A DNA stretch of 64,000 nucleotides from Massilia sp. CFBP 13721 (GCF_014842025.1 NZ_JACYUY010000001.1:1-64000), one strand, 5' to 3'; positions 17,224 through 26,170 are shown, counted from the first letter of the stretch. Made by a program: numbers and translations. Notes: a model not told the origin generated them from the letters alone.

Positions 17224-17856
17224 ATGAACCAGGAACCCACGACAGCCCGGGCTTACCGCGGCGTCTCCCCCGAGCAGCGCCGTGCCGAGCGGCGCGCCAA
17301 ACTGATCGCCGCTGCGATTGCCGTGTACGGCGAGCGCGGCTACCGCCAGGCCACCGTCAAGGCCGTCTGCGAAGCGGCCGGGCTGACCGAGCGCTATTTC
17401 TACGAATCGTTCGAGAACAGCGAACAGCTGCTGGTCACCTCGTTCAATGCGGTGACCTACGCCGTGTTCGACCAGATCACGGCCGCCGCGCGCGACGCCG
17501 GGCGCGGACGTATTGCGCGTGCCCGCGCCATGCTCGACGCCTACTTCAGCGCCTTGCAGCGCGAACCGGCTTCGGCGCGCGTCTACCTGGTCGAGATCCG
17601 CGGCGTCAGCCGCGCCGTGGACCGCGCCTTCGACGCCGCCCTGCGCGCGATCGGGGCGGAAGTGGCGCGCCAGATCGCCCCCGCGGATGCACCCTCGGAC
17701 GAATTGCTCGAGGCCGGCATCGTGGGTGGGGTGATGCACATCGCGCTGCGCTGGATCGACAACGGCTACCAGCCGCCGCTGGCGCAGGTGACCGATGCCG
17801 CGCTGCGGCTCGGGATGGTCTTGGCGCGGCCGGGCACGAAGACGGCCGCCGGGTAG
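17224..17856 (+). CDS. TetR-family transcriptional regulator
   Basis: A 210-residue TetR protein. The DNA-binding helix-turn-helix is at about residues 40-60 (TVKAVCEAAGLTERYFYESFENSEQLL), followed by the all-helical ligand domain. It is divergent from the monooxygenase-SDR-hydrolase operon and separated by 73 bp containing an inverted repeat, so it probably represses that operon and itself, responding to a hydrophobic substrate. A weak hairpin at 17895-17913 follows the gene. Confidence 0.92.
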   Translation: MNQEPTTARAYRGVSPEQRRAERRAKLIAAAIAVYGERGYRQATVKAVCEAAGLTERYFYESFENSEQLLVTSFNAVTYAVFDQITAAARDAGRGRIARARAMLDAYFSALQREPASARVYLVEIRGVSRAVDRAFDAALRAIGAEVARQIAPADAPSDELLEAGIVGGVMHIALRWIDNGYQPPLAQVTDAALRLGMVLARPGTKTAAG

Positions 17857-18034
17857 GCCGGATGCGTGGCGGATGCGCTACAGATGCGTAGCCGCTGACC
17901 GAAAGTCGGTCAGTTTGGAAGTGATTTACGGAAACTGTTTACGGAGAGTTGGTTACGTTGGAAAGAACGTGCGTCGGCACCCATGCCGCATGTGTTAGCG
18001 TTGATCCCGGTTTGATCACGCGATAGAGGGCCCG

Positions 18035-20344
18035 GTGCAAGGCAAACTACTACGATTCGTTCCCCGCGGTCTCGAAGCCCAGCTGGCGCTGGCCTTCTCG
18101 CTCCTCTCCATCGTGCTCACGATCGCGCTCGTCGCGCTGTTCGAGCGGCGCGCCATCGCCGAGATAGAAACCCAGATCGGCGAAGGGCTGGCCGACCTGG
18201 CGGCCCAGACGTCCGACAAGCTCGAACGCGGCATGTTCGAGCGCTACCGCGAAGTGGCGCTGATCGCCCGCCAGGCGGTGTCGCACGACCCGGCGCAAGC
18301 CGACGCCGACCGCGCAGCGGCACTGGCGCTGGTGCAGCGGAGTTATACCTATTACGAGTGGCTCGGCATCGCCGACGTCAAGGGCAAGGTGCTCGCGTCC
18401 GGCAACAACCTGCTGGTCGGGGTGAATGTGGCCGCCCGTCCCTGGTTCCGCGAAGGCTTGCGCGGCGGCTTCGTCGGCGACGTCCACGAAGCGCTGCTGC
18501 TGGACAAGCTGCTGCCGCCGCAAGCGAGCGGGCCGCGCCGCTTCGTCGACGTCGCCTTCCCGTTTGCCGACGCCACGGGTGAGGTGCAGGGCGTGCTGGG
18601 CGCGCACCTGTCGTGGAACTGGGCGCGCGAAGTCGAACGTTCGGTGACCGGCTCGGTCGCGCGCCATTCCCGGCTCGAGACCCTTATCCTCAGCAGCAAG
18701 GGCGTCGTCCTGCTCGGGCCGTCCGAACTGGTCGAGCAGACGCTCGACCTCCAGAGTTTCCGGCGCGCGACGCCGACCCGCCAGGGCGATTTCCTGGTCG
18801 AGGACTGGCCGGACGGCAAGAAGTACCTGGTCGGTTTCCAGAAAGGCACCGGCTACGCCAGCTATCCCGGCCTGGGCTGGGTCGTGATGGTGCGCCAGGA
18901 CCTCGACGAAGCCTACGCCCCGGTGTACGCCCTGCGCGCCCAGCTGCTGTTCGGCGGCATCGCGCTGGCGCTGCTGTTTTCGCTGGCCGGCGTGTGGGTG
19001 GCGCGCCGCATCACCCGCCCGCTCAAGCAGCTGGCCAGTTCGGCCGGCGACATCACCGGTGGCGGCGCGGTGCAGATCGAGAGCGGCCAGGGCGGCTACG
19101 AGGAAGTGCGCGCCTTGAGCCGCTCGCTCAATGCACTGGTCGCCGACCTCGACGAACGGCGCCGCCAGCTGCAGGTATTGAACGGCACGCTGGAAGAGGT
19201 GGTCGAGGCGCGTACGCTCGAATTGCGGCGCGCGCTCGACACGGTGCGCATCAGCGAAGCGCGCATCCGCGCCATCGTGGAGACGGCGCAGGATGCCTTT
19301 ATCGGTATCGACCTCGCGGGCAGCGTGATCGAGTGGAACCGCCAGGCCGAACAGCTGCTGGGCTGGCGCCGCGACGAAGCGATCGGCAAGCCCCTGACCG
19401 AGCTGATGCTGCCGGAACGGTTCCGCCCCGTGACCGGCCAGTCCGGCCTGGCCTTCCTCGACGAGCACGGCGGAGTGCTCGACCGCCGCGTCGAACGCAT
19501 CGTCACCGACCGCCATGGGGCGGAAATCCCGGTCGAGATGAGCAGCGGCCTGACCGGGCAGGGCGACGGCACCACTTTCAGCATCTTCCTGCGCGACATT
19601 ACCGAACGCAAGCGTATCGACCGCGCGAAAAACGAGTTTGTCGGCACCGTGTCGCACGAATTGCGCACGCCGCTGACCTCTATCCGCGCCTCGCTCGAAC
19701 TGCTCGCCGCCGGCGCGCTGGGGCCGGTACCGCCCGACATGCTGGAACTGGTCGAGATCTGCCACGCGAACTGCATCCGCCTCAACCGGCTGGTCGACGA
19801 CATGCTCGACATCCAGAAGATCGAGGCCGGCATGATGTCCTTCAAGCCGGTGCTGCAGCCGGTCCTGCCTCTGGCACGCGAAGCGCAACGCACGATGCGC
19901 GGCATGGCCACCGCCAGGGACGTCACCCTGGTGCTCGACTGCGCACCCGGCGCCGAGACCCTCGAAGCCACCTTCGACTACGACCGCATGACCCAGGTGA
20001 TGACGAACCTGCTGTCGAACGCGATCAAGGTCGCACCGCCCGGCAGTCCGGTGCTGCTGCAGGTGGTGGCGGAGGCCGGCGGCGCGCGCCTGTCGGTGTG
20101 CGACCGCGGACCGGGCGTGCCGCCCGAGATGCGCGAACGCGTGTTCCAGCCCTTCGTGCAGATCGAATCGAAAGGGCAGCCGGCGGCGTCCGGCGGGACC
20201 GGCCTCGGGCTGGCGATCTGCCGCCGCATCGTCGAAGAGCATGGCGGCACCGTCACGATCGAGGACGCGCCCGGCGGCGGCGCCGTGTTCTCGGTGCGCT
20301 TGCCGCATGGCGCAATGCCGGCACTCGCGCGCCCCGAAAAATGA
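18035..20344 (+). CDS. Sensor histidine kinase (Cache, HAMP, PAS, HisKA, HATPase)
   Basis: A 769-residue inner-membrane sensor kinase. Two membrane segments (about 20-37 and 304-323) enclose a periplasmic double-Cache-like domain. A HAMP segment follows (324-378), a coiled coil, a PAS domain (about 408-525), HisKA with phospho-accepting His541 (VSHELRTP) and a HATPase with N (NLLSNAIK) and G (GGTGLGLAI) boxes. The start is a GTG with GAGGG upstream. No response regulator is adjacent, so the partner is elsewhere. Confidence 0.92.
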   Translation: MQGKLLRFVPRGLEAQLALAFSLLSIVLTIALVALFERRAIAEIETQIGEGLADLAAQTSDKLERGMFERYREVALIARQAVSHDPAQADADRAAALALVQRSYTYYEWLGIADVKGKVLASGNNLLVGVNVAARPWFREGLRGGFVGDVHEALLLDKLLPPQASGPRRFVDVAFPFADATGEVQGVLGAHLSWNWAREVERSVTGSVARHSRLETLILSSKGVVLLGPSELVEQTLDLQSFRRATPTRQGDFLVEDWPDGKKYLVGFQKGTGYASYPGLGWVVMVRQDLDEAYAPVYALRAQLLFGGIALALLFSLAGVWVARRITRPLKQLASSAGDITGGGAVQIESGQGGYEEVRALSRSLNALVADLDERRRQLQVLNGTLEEVVEARTLELRRALDTVRISEARIRAIVETAQDAFIGIDLAGSVIEWNRQAEQLLGWRRDEAIGKPLTELMLPERFRPVTGQSGLAFLDEHGGVLDRRVERIVTDRHGAEIPVEMSSGLTGQGDGTTFSIFLRDITERKRIDRAKNEFVGTVSHELRTPLTSIRASLELLAAGALGPVPPDMLELVEICHANCIRLNRLVDDMLDIQKIEAGMMSFKPVLQPVLPLAREAQRTMRGMATARDVTLVLDCAPGAETLEATFDYDRMTQVMTNLLSNAIKVAPPGSPVLLQVVAEAGGARLSVCDRGPGVPPEMRERVFQPFVQIESKGQPAASGGTGLGLAICRRIVEEHGGTVTIEDAPGGGAVFSVRLPHGAMPALARPEK

Positions 20345-20386
20345 GGGATTCGGATATATTTTTCGACCAGTGATGTTTCCACGCAA

Positions 20387-20422
20387 CAATTACTGAATTC
20401 GCTGATATTTCTGTATTTGCTG
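20387..20422. promoter_or_regulatory. Four 9-bp phased repeats upstream of pilus operon
   Basis: Four consecutive 9-bp units end in CTG: CAATTACTG, AATTCGCTG, ATATTTCTG, TATTTGCTG. The array ends 65 bp before the start of the first pilin-like gene. The same type of unit occurs in arrays at 26171, 42744 and 43273. Confidence 0.55.
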
Positions 20423-20487
20423 ATTTCGAGAAACTCTGGCATAGTTGATGTATAGCAACTAACCGCCTCACTCTCCAGGGAATCCAC

Positions 20488-21012
20488 ATGTCTGCATCGA
20501 ATCTTCGTCGCGCCATTGCCACCGCCACCGCCATCGTCATCACCGCCGCGCCTGGCATGTCCGCCGCTGCCGTCTATGGCAACGGCACCAAGGCTGCGAC
20601 CTTCGACGTGACCATGCGCATCGTTGCCAACTGCGCGATCGCCGCCAACGGCATCGACTTCGGCCAGACCCAGGGCGTGCTGGCGAGCGCGGTGACGGCT
20701 TCCTCGAACATCAGCGTCACCTGCAGCAATACGACGCCCTACAATATCGGCCTGAATGCCGGCACCGGCACCGGTTCCAGCGGCACCGACCGCTTCCTGA
20801 GCGGCACCGGCGCCAACGCCGGCACTGTGCGCTTCAACCTGTACCAGGCGCCGGGCGCTTCGCCCTGGGGCAACACGCAGGGCACCGATACCCTCGGCGG
20901 CACCGGCAGCGGCGTCGCCCAGAACCTGACCGTGTACGGCGAAATCCCGGCCCAGGCCACGCCGACGCCGGACAACTACAAGTCGACCATCACGGCGACC
21001 GTGTACTTCTGA
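20488..21012 (+). CDS. Spore coat U domain (SCPU) pilin-like protein
   Basis: A 174-residue secreted protein with a signal peptide (cut near AAA28) and one SCPU domain: TFDVTMRIVANCAIAANGIDFG near the start, ISVTC in the middle and the C-terminal strand ITATVYF. It matches the major subunit of archaic (Csu-type) chaperone-usher pili. It is the first of four genes on this strand, followed by chaperone, usher and a two-domain SCPU protein. CAGGGA lies upstream of the start. Confidence 0.92.
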   Translation: MSASNLRRAIATATAIVITAAPGMSAAAVYGNGTKAATFDVTMRIVANCAIAANGIDFGQTQGVLASAVTASSNISVTCSNTTPYNIGLNAGTGTGSSGTDRFLSGTGANAGTVRFNLYQAPGASPWGNTQGTDTLGGTGSGVAQNLTVYGEIPAQATPTPDNYKSTITATVYF

Positions 21013-21029
21013 TTCTTTAGTTGCTCAGC

Positions 21030-21758
21030 ATGGCGCGTTCCTCCCTCTTCCGCTTTCTCCTGGTGATCGTCTGCGCGCTGGCACTGGCCGCGCCCGTGTT
21101 CGCCGCCAACCTGCAGATCTCGCCGGTGCTGATCAACCTGCGCGCCAGCCAGGGGGCCGGCGGTATCAGCCTGCAGAACCTGGGCGAGCGGCCGATCCAC
21201 GGGCAGGTGCGGGTCTACGCCTGGGAACAGCGCGGCGGCGAAGACGTCCTGACGCCGACCGACGAACTGGTCGCCAGTCCGCCGATTATGGAAATCGCCG
21301 CGAAAACCAGCCAGACCATCCGCCTGGTGCGCCGTGGCGGCGCAGCGCCGGGCCCGGAGCGCGCCTATCGCCTCCTGATCGACGAAATCCCGCGCGGCGA
21401 CGAAGCCACCAGCGGCGTGGCGATCCGCCTGCAGTATTCGGTGCCGGTGTTCGTCGCCCCGAGCGACGAAGCCTCCGCCCCGAACCTCGCCTGGACCGTC
21501 GTGCGGCGTGGCGGCGCCTGGATGCTGGAACTGAAAAACAGCGGCGGCCTGCATGCGCAAATCGGCGCGGCCACCCTGGTCGACGGCGCCGGCAAGGAAT
21601 ACGAGCTGAGCAAAGGGCTGCTGGGCTATGCGCTGGCCGGGCGCGAGCGTGTCCTGCGCCTGCCGCTGGCGCCGGATGCGAAGCTGTCCGGCCCGCTGAC
21701 CGTGCGCGCCAACGTCAATGCCCGCCCGCTGACCGCCACCGCCGGCGTGGTGCCGTAG
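21030..21758 (+). CDS. Periplasmic pilus chaperone (CsuC-like)
   Basis: A 242-residue secreted protein with a signal peptide ending PVFAA (about residue 25) and a two-domain immunoglobulin-like chaperone fold. Recognisable parts are LQISPVLINLRASQGAGGISLQNLGERP and RAYRLLIDEIPRGD. It should bind SCPU subunits in the periplasm and pass them to the usher. ATG at 21030 is used; an in-frame TTG lies 9 bp upstream. The gap to the pilin gene is 17 bp. Confidence 0.92.
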   Translation: MARSSLFRFLLVIVCALALAAPVFAANLQISPVLINLRASQGAGGISLQNLGERPIHGQVRVYAWEQRGGEDVLTPTDELVASPPIMEIAAKTSQTIRLVRRGGAAPGPERAYRLLIDEIPRGDEATSGVAIRLQYSVPVFVAPSDEASAPNLAWTVVRRGGAWMLELKNSGGLHAQIGAATLVDGAGKEYELSKGLLGYALAGRERVLRLPLAPDAKLSGPLTVRANVNARPLTATAGVVP

Positions 21759-21794
21759 GACCTGCCTTGCGGGACGTATCGACGTGATGTGCCG

Positions 21795-24194
21795 ATGAAG
21801 AACCGCCGGGGCGGGGCGTACGCGTCCGGGCGCGCCTTGCTGTCGCAAGCGCTGCTGCTGCTTTTGCCTTTGCTTGTACTGCCGGCCGGCCACGCCGCGG
21901 CGCAGGACGCGCCTGCGCCCGCAAGCGCGCCCGCGGCGGTCGAACTCTTTCTCGAAGCCAGCCTGAACGGCGACGCCAGCGGCGCCGTCGCGCGCTTCGT
22001 GCGCACGCCCGCGGGCACCCTGCGCAGCACGCTGCAGGACTTGCGCGACCTCGGCCTCGACACCGACAAACTCGGCCTGCGCGGCGCTCCCGATCTCGAA
22101 GTCGACCTCGATGCCGTGCCCGGCCTGTCCTACACCTGGGACAACGCGCGCCAGAGCATCGCCTTGCGCCTGGCCGACACCCTGCGCACGCCGCTCCAGC
22201 TCGACGCCCGCCCCGAACGCGCTGTCCGCGCCGGCAGCGCCAGTCCCGGCCTGCTCCTCAATTACGACCTGTACGCCCAGTCGGGCAGCGGCGCCAGCCG
22301 CGTGGCGGCGCTGAACGAACTGCGCTATTTCGATGCGCGCGGCGTGTTCAGCACGAGCGGCGTGGCGACCCTGCACGGCGCCGGGCGCCGCTACCTGCGC
22401 CACGACACTTCCTGGAGCTGGGCCGATCCGGTGGCGCTGTCCTCGCTGCAGGTGGGCGACCTGGTCAACCGTTCGCTGACCTGGACGCGCTCGCTGCGCA
22501 TGGCCGGCATCGAGTGGCGCAAGAATTTCGAATTGCGCCCGGACCTGGTGACCTATCCGGTCGCCGATTTGAAAGGTTCGGCCGTCGTGCCCAGCAGCGT
22601 CAGCCTGTACGTCAACGGCATGCAGCAGTTCAATGCGCAGGTGCCGGACGGCCCCTTCGTACTGAACGGGATCACCGGCCTGAACGGCGCCGGCCAGGCC
22701 ACGGTCGTCACCCGCGACGCGCTCGGGCGCGAAGTGGCCACCACGCTGCCGCTGTACATCGACACCCGCCTGCTGGCGGCGGGGCTGTCCGACTATGCGC
22801 TCGCGTTCGGCGTGCCGCGGCGCGACTTCGGCGCGCGCTCGTTCGGCTACGCCGGCCGGCCGCTGGCCAGCGCCTCGCTGCGCCATGGCTACAGCGAGAC
22901 GCTCACCCTCGAGGCGCACCTGGAGGCGGGAAGGAGGCTCGTCAACGGCGGCGCCGGCGCGCTGCTGCGCGTCGGGCAACTGGGCGTCCTGCAGGGTGCG
23001 CTCGCCGCCAGCAGCGGCGCCGGCCGGGGTGAAAAAGGCGGGGGCATGCTGGCCAGCGCCGGCTACCAGTACCTGTCGGCCGGCTGGTCGCTCGATGCCC
23101 AGAGCACCCGCAGCACCCGCGCCTACGCCGACCTCGGCACGGCCGAGGGCAGCCCGGTGGCCCGCGCCAACGACCGTGTCAGCCTGAATGTGGCCCTGCC
23201 TGGCGGCCAGAGCCTGAGCGCCAGCTACATCGGCTACCGCCCGCCCGGGCAGGACAGCACGCGCCTGGCCTCGCTGGCCTGGTCGGCGCGCCTGGGTATC
23301 GGCGCTTACTTCAACGCTTATCTCAGCGTCAACGCCTACCAGGACCTGCGCCGCCACGCCACGCGTGGCGTGGCGGCGACGCTCAACCTGGGCTTGCCCG
23401 GCCGCGTCGGCGCCAGCGCCGGCGCCGGCAGCCGCGACGGCGCGCGGACCTGGAACGCCTCGCTCAGCCGCGCCGCCGACTTCGGCGGCGGCCTGGGCTG
23501 GGGCGTGCAGGACGCGGACCAGGGCGGCGGGCGCTTCAGCCAGGGACAGCTAAACTACCTGGGCCGCGCCGGCCAGGTCAGCGCGCTGGTGCAGCGCGGC
23601 GGCGGTACCGTCACGCGCGCGCTCGGCGCGACCGGCGCCGTGGTGGCGATGGACGGCACGCTGCTGGCGGCGCGCCAGGTCGGGCGCGCCTTCGCGCTGG
23701 TGTCGACCGGACTGGCGGACGTGCCGGTACTGCAGGAAAACCGCCGGATCGGGCGCACCGACGCCGGCGGGCACTTCCTGGTGCCGGACCTGGTGCCCTA
23801 CACGGCCAACATGCTGTCGATCGACACCACCGAGCTGCCGGTCGACTTTCACGTGCGCGGCACCAGCCAGGAACTGGTGCCGCAGCGCGCATCCGGCATC
23901 GTCGCGCGCTTCGCGGTCGAACGCTACGTGGCCGCGAGCGTCATCGTGCATGGCGCCGACGGCCGTCCGGCGCCGCTCGGCACCATGGTCGAGATCGACG
24001 GCGGCGCGCCCACCGTCGTCGGCTACGATGGCGTCGTGTTCGTCGACGGCGCGCGGCCGGCGAACCGGCTGGTGCTGCGCGCGGCGGGCGGCGCCTGCGA
24101 AGTGCGGTTCAATTTCAATGCGGCGCAAGGCGCGGCGTTGGCGCCCCTCGGCCCGCTGGCCTGCGCGCCGCTCAAGGAAAACAAAGGAAAATAA
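21795..24194 (+). CDS. Outer-membrane usher (CsuD-like)
   Basis: A 799-residue fimbrial usher with a hydrophobic export signal (about residues 12-33). The N-terminal domain, the 24-stranded pore (GGGMLASAGYQYLSAGWSLDAQS region) and plug (YVNGMQQFNAQVPDGPFVLNGITGLNGAGQATV) can be traced, with the C-terminal plug-binding domains at the end. It exports and polymerises SCPU subunits. Start uncertain between GTG 21789 and ATG 21795. It is followed after 3 bp by the two-domain SCPU gene. Confidence 0.93.
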   Translation: MKNRRGGAYASGRALLSQALLLLLPLLVLPAGHAAAQDAPAPASAPAAVELFLEASLNGDASGAVARFVRTPAGTLRSTLQDLRDLGLDTDKLGLRGAPDLEVDLDAVPGLSYTWDNARQSIALRLADTLRTPLQLDARPERAVRAGSASPGLLLNYDLYAQSGSGASRVAALNELRYFDARGVFSTSGVATLHGAGRRYLRHDTSWSWADPVALSSLQVGDLVNRSLTWTRSLRMAGIEWRKNFELRPDLVTYPVADLKGSAVVPSSVSLYVNGMQQFNAQVPDGPFVLNGITGLNGAGQATVVTRDALGREVATTLPLYIDTRLLAAGLSDYALAFGVPRRDFGARSFGYAGRPLASASLRHGYSETLTLEAHLEAGRRLVNGGAGALLRVGQLGVLQGALAASSGAGRGEKGGGMLASAGYQYLSAGWSLDAQSTRSTRAYADLGTAEGSPVARANDRVSLNVALPGGQSLSASYIGYRPPGQDSTRLASLAWSARLGIGAYFNAYLSVNAYQDLRRHATRGVAATLNLGLPGRVGASAGAGSRDGARTWNASLSRAADFGGGLGWGVQDADQGGGRFSQGQLNYLGRAGQVSALVQRGGGTVTRALGATGAVVAMDGTLLAARQVGRAFALVSTGLADVPVLQENRRIGRTDAGGHFLVPDLVPYTANMLSIDTTELPVDFHVRGTSQELVPQRASGIVARFAVERYVAASVIVHGADGRPAPLGTMVEIDGGAPTVVGYDGVVFVDGARPANRLVLRAAGGACEVRFNFNAAQGAALAPLGPLACAPLKENKGK

Positions 24195-24197
24195 GGG

Positions 24198-25220
24198 ATG
24201 AAGATGCCGGGAACAACCATATGGCGCATGTCGCCGGCCCTTGCGTTGGCGCTTCTGCTCGCACTGGGCAGCGGCGCCGCACATGCCGCCGACAGCTGCA
24301 GCGCAAAGATGACCGATGTCGTGTTTGCCGACGTGAACCCGATCTCGGGCAGCGATTACTATGCCAGCGGCACGCTGACGGTGAGCTGCACGCTGGCCCT
24401 TGGATTTCCGAGCCTGCTGCTGCCGAACATCACCTATTGCCTCAGCCTGGGTGCGGGCAGCGGCGGCGCCAATGGCGGCGCGCGCACGCTGGCGGCCGGC
24501 GGCACGCGCCTGCCGTACAACCTGTACACCGACAGCAGCTATGCGGGCGCCGCCGTGTGGGGCGGCGCCGCCATGCCGGCCAACCAGACCCCGATCCGGG
24601 AAGCGGTGCTGGCCGGCCTGCTGGGCCTCGGCGTGTACACCAAAAGCTATACGATCTACGGCAAGATCGCGGGCAGCGCGCTCGCCGGCGTCGGCACCAG
24701 CGGCGATGCCGATACCGTGTACGCCAGCAGCTTCGGCGCCGACGCGACCTTCACCTATGCGCTCTCGACCCTGGTCGGCCCGCCGTCCTGCACCACCGGC
24801 ATCACCACGACCTTGCCGTTCCAGGTGCGCGCCACGGTCGTCAACAATTGCGTCATCAACGCCGGCAATCTATCGTTCGGTAACAGCGACGTGCTCACCG
24901 GCGCCGTGCGCGCCAGCGCCGCGCTGGGCGTGCAATGTACGGCCAACAGCGCCTACCGCATTGCCCTCAACGGCGGCGCCAACGGCAGCGTGGCCGAGCG
25001 GCGCATGCGCAACGCCGCCACCGGCGAGATGGTGCGCTACCTGATCTCCACCACGCCCGACGGCGCGCCATGGGGCGACGGCACGGCCGGCACCACGATG
25101 GCGACCGGGACCGGCACCGGCACCCTGCAAAGCCTGCCGCTGCACGGCCGCGTACCGGCGCAGCGCACGCCCACGCCGGGGGAGTACAAGGATACGGTGA
25201 CGGCGACGGTGTATTTCTGA
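24198..25220 (+). CDS. Two-domain SCPU protein, probable pilus tip adhesin (CsuE-like)
   Basis: A 340-residue secreted protein with a signal peptide (cut near AAHAA31) and two SCPU domains, about residues 33-190 and 205-340. The second repeats the pattern of the pilin gene, including FQVRATVVNNCVINAGNLSFGN and the final VTATVYF. In Csu pili the two-domain subunit CsuE is the tip adhesin that binds hydrophobic surfaces. Position last in the operon fits. Two cysteine pairs are visible. A strong palindromic terminator follows. Confidence 0.9.
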   Translation: MKMPGTTIWRMSPALALALLLALGSGAAHAADSCSAKMTDVVFADVNPISGSDYYASGTLTVSCTLALGFPSLLLPNITYCLSLGAGSGGANGGARTLAAGGTRLPYNLYTDSSYAGAAVWGGAAMPANQTPIREAVLAGLLGLGVYTKSYTIYGKIAGSALAGVGTSGDADTVYASSFGADATFTYALSTLVGPPSCTTGITTTLPFQVRATVVNNCVINAGNLSFGNSDVLTGAVRASAALGVQCTANSAYRIALNGGANGSVAERRMRNAATGEMVRYLISTTPDGAPWGDGTAGTTMATGTGTGTLQSLPLHGRVPAQRTPTPGEYKDTVTATVYF

Positions 25221-25233
25221 GACGGGGCCGGAT

Positions 25234-25269
25234 AAAAAATGCGGCCGTCGATCGACGGCCGCATTTTTT
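25234..25269. terminator. Perfect 36-bp palindrome, bidirectional terminator
   Basis: An A-run, a GC-rich perfect stem (TGCGGCCGTCGA with its complement) and a T-run form a 36-bp perfect palindrome 13 bp after the pilus operon. It would terminate transcription in both directions. Confidence 0.88.
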
Positions 25270-25281
25270 CATCGTTGTTTT

Positions 25282-25423
25282 GTAGGGTGGGCTCTCGAGC
25301 CCACGCGGTACTACGCGTGCGTTTCGAGACGTGGAGCCACGCTCGTGATGCTTGCGCCTCGTGCGTTGGCGAGCGTCTCGACATGCAACGGTGGTACCGC
25401 GTGGGCACGAGTGCCCACCCTAC
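25282..25423. repeat. Palindromic repeat element (GTAGGGTGGGC family)
   Basis: Inverted arms of about 30 bp (25282-25311 and 25394-25423) begin GTAGGGTGGGC and end GCCCACCCTAC, around an 82-bp centre with further internal self-complementarity. It lies between the 36-bp terminator palindrome and a split terminator, in the 587-bp gap 25221-25807, where I see no gene. Confidence 0.85.
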
Positions 25424-25446
25424 AAAAAAGCGGCCGTCGATGACGG

Positions 25447-25748
25447 TAATACTGTTCAGTTAAGCCTGAACGAACTCTCTGCCAGCAGTGAGCTAGGCCA
25501 CACAGGCTGAGTTTCGATAATCGTAGGGTGGACCGGGCGGCGAACCGCTCAGTCCACGGCCGTTTCGTTGCACTCCTTCATGCTAGGGGAAGCCCGTACG
25601 TGCGCGCTCCGGTCTACGTAGCGCATCTCGATATGCATGAGAAGGGCCGTGGACTAAGTCCACCCTACGTATCGCGCAACGCGCATTTTCGCAACCGAGG
25701 TCGGTCCTGGCTGAAATGCGCCGCAATCTGCTTAACTGAACGGCATTA
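25447..25748. mobile_element. 302-bp miniature element with IS4-like ends (MITE)
   Basis: Terminal inverted repeats of 19 bp (25447-25465 and 25730-25748), TAATRCYGTTCAGTTAAGC, differ at two positions. They are flanked by a perfect 13-bp direct duplication, CCGTCGATGACGG (25434-25446 and 25749-25761). IS4 itself, from memory, begins TAATGCCGATCAGTTAAG and makes 11-13 bp duplications, so this is probably a non-autonomous IS4-family derivative. No transposase frame is inside. It contains a GTAGGGTGG inverted pair (25523-25562 and 25645-25669). Removing it restores a terminator hairpin flanked by an A-run and a T-run. Confidence 0.75.
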
Positions 25749-25807
25749 CCGTCGATGACGGCCGTTTTTCTATCGGTGCGGCGTACGCCGCCGGAGGAAG
25801 GATCGCT

Positions 25808-26050
25808 TCAGAAGATGACGGTCCAGGCGGCGTTGCCACCCGCCGGGGCCGCGGCGACGGCCGGGGCCACGCGGTAGAGCGACGCATCGCTGCACGAGAC
25901 GTGCGGGGCGCCGCCGCCGGGGGCGTCGACGGTGCAGGCGGCGTGGACGACGAAACTCACTTCCATGCGCGCATTCGCGCTGCCGGCATGGGCTGGCAGG
26001 ACCAGCAGCGACAGCAGCAGGGCGGCGAAGGGCAGGCGAAGGTTCATCAT
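25808..26050 (-). CDS. Small secreted SCPU-like protein
   Basis: An 80-residue protein with a signal peptide (MMNLRLPFAALLLSLLVLPAHA). The mature 58 residues include MEVSFVVHAACTV and HVSC, which resemble the FDVTMRIVANCAI and ISVTC parts of the pilin at 20488 with the middle missing. It may be a miniature SCPU protein or a decayed one. It faces the pilus operon from the far side of a repeat-filled gap. GGAG precedes the start. Homology is by eye only. Confidence 0.65.
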   Translation of the reverse strand: MMNLRLPFAALLLSLLVLPAHAGSANARMEVSFVVHAACTVDAPGGGAPHVSCSDASLYRVAPAVAAAPAGGNAAWTVIF

Positions 26051-26170
26051 TGACTCCGAGATTATGCAATTTGCCACGAGTATTGCCTCGTAACAACGTA
26101 TGAGCCAATCTTACAGGAGATTCGGCGTTCTTGACAGTGGAGCAAATTCCAGATGGCCTTTTGCCCGATG

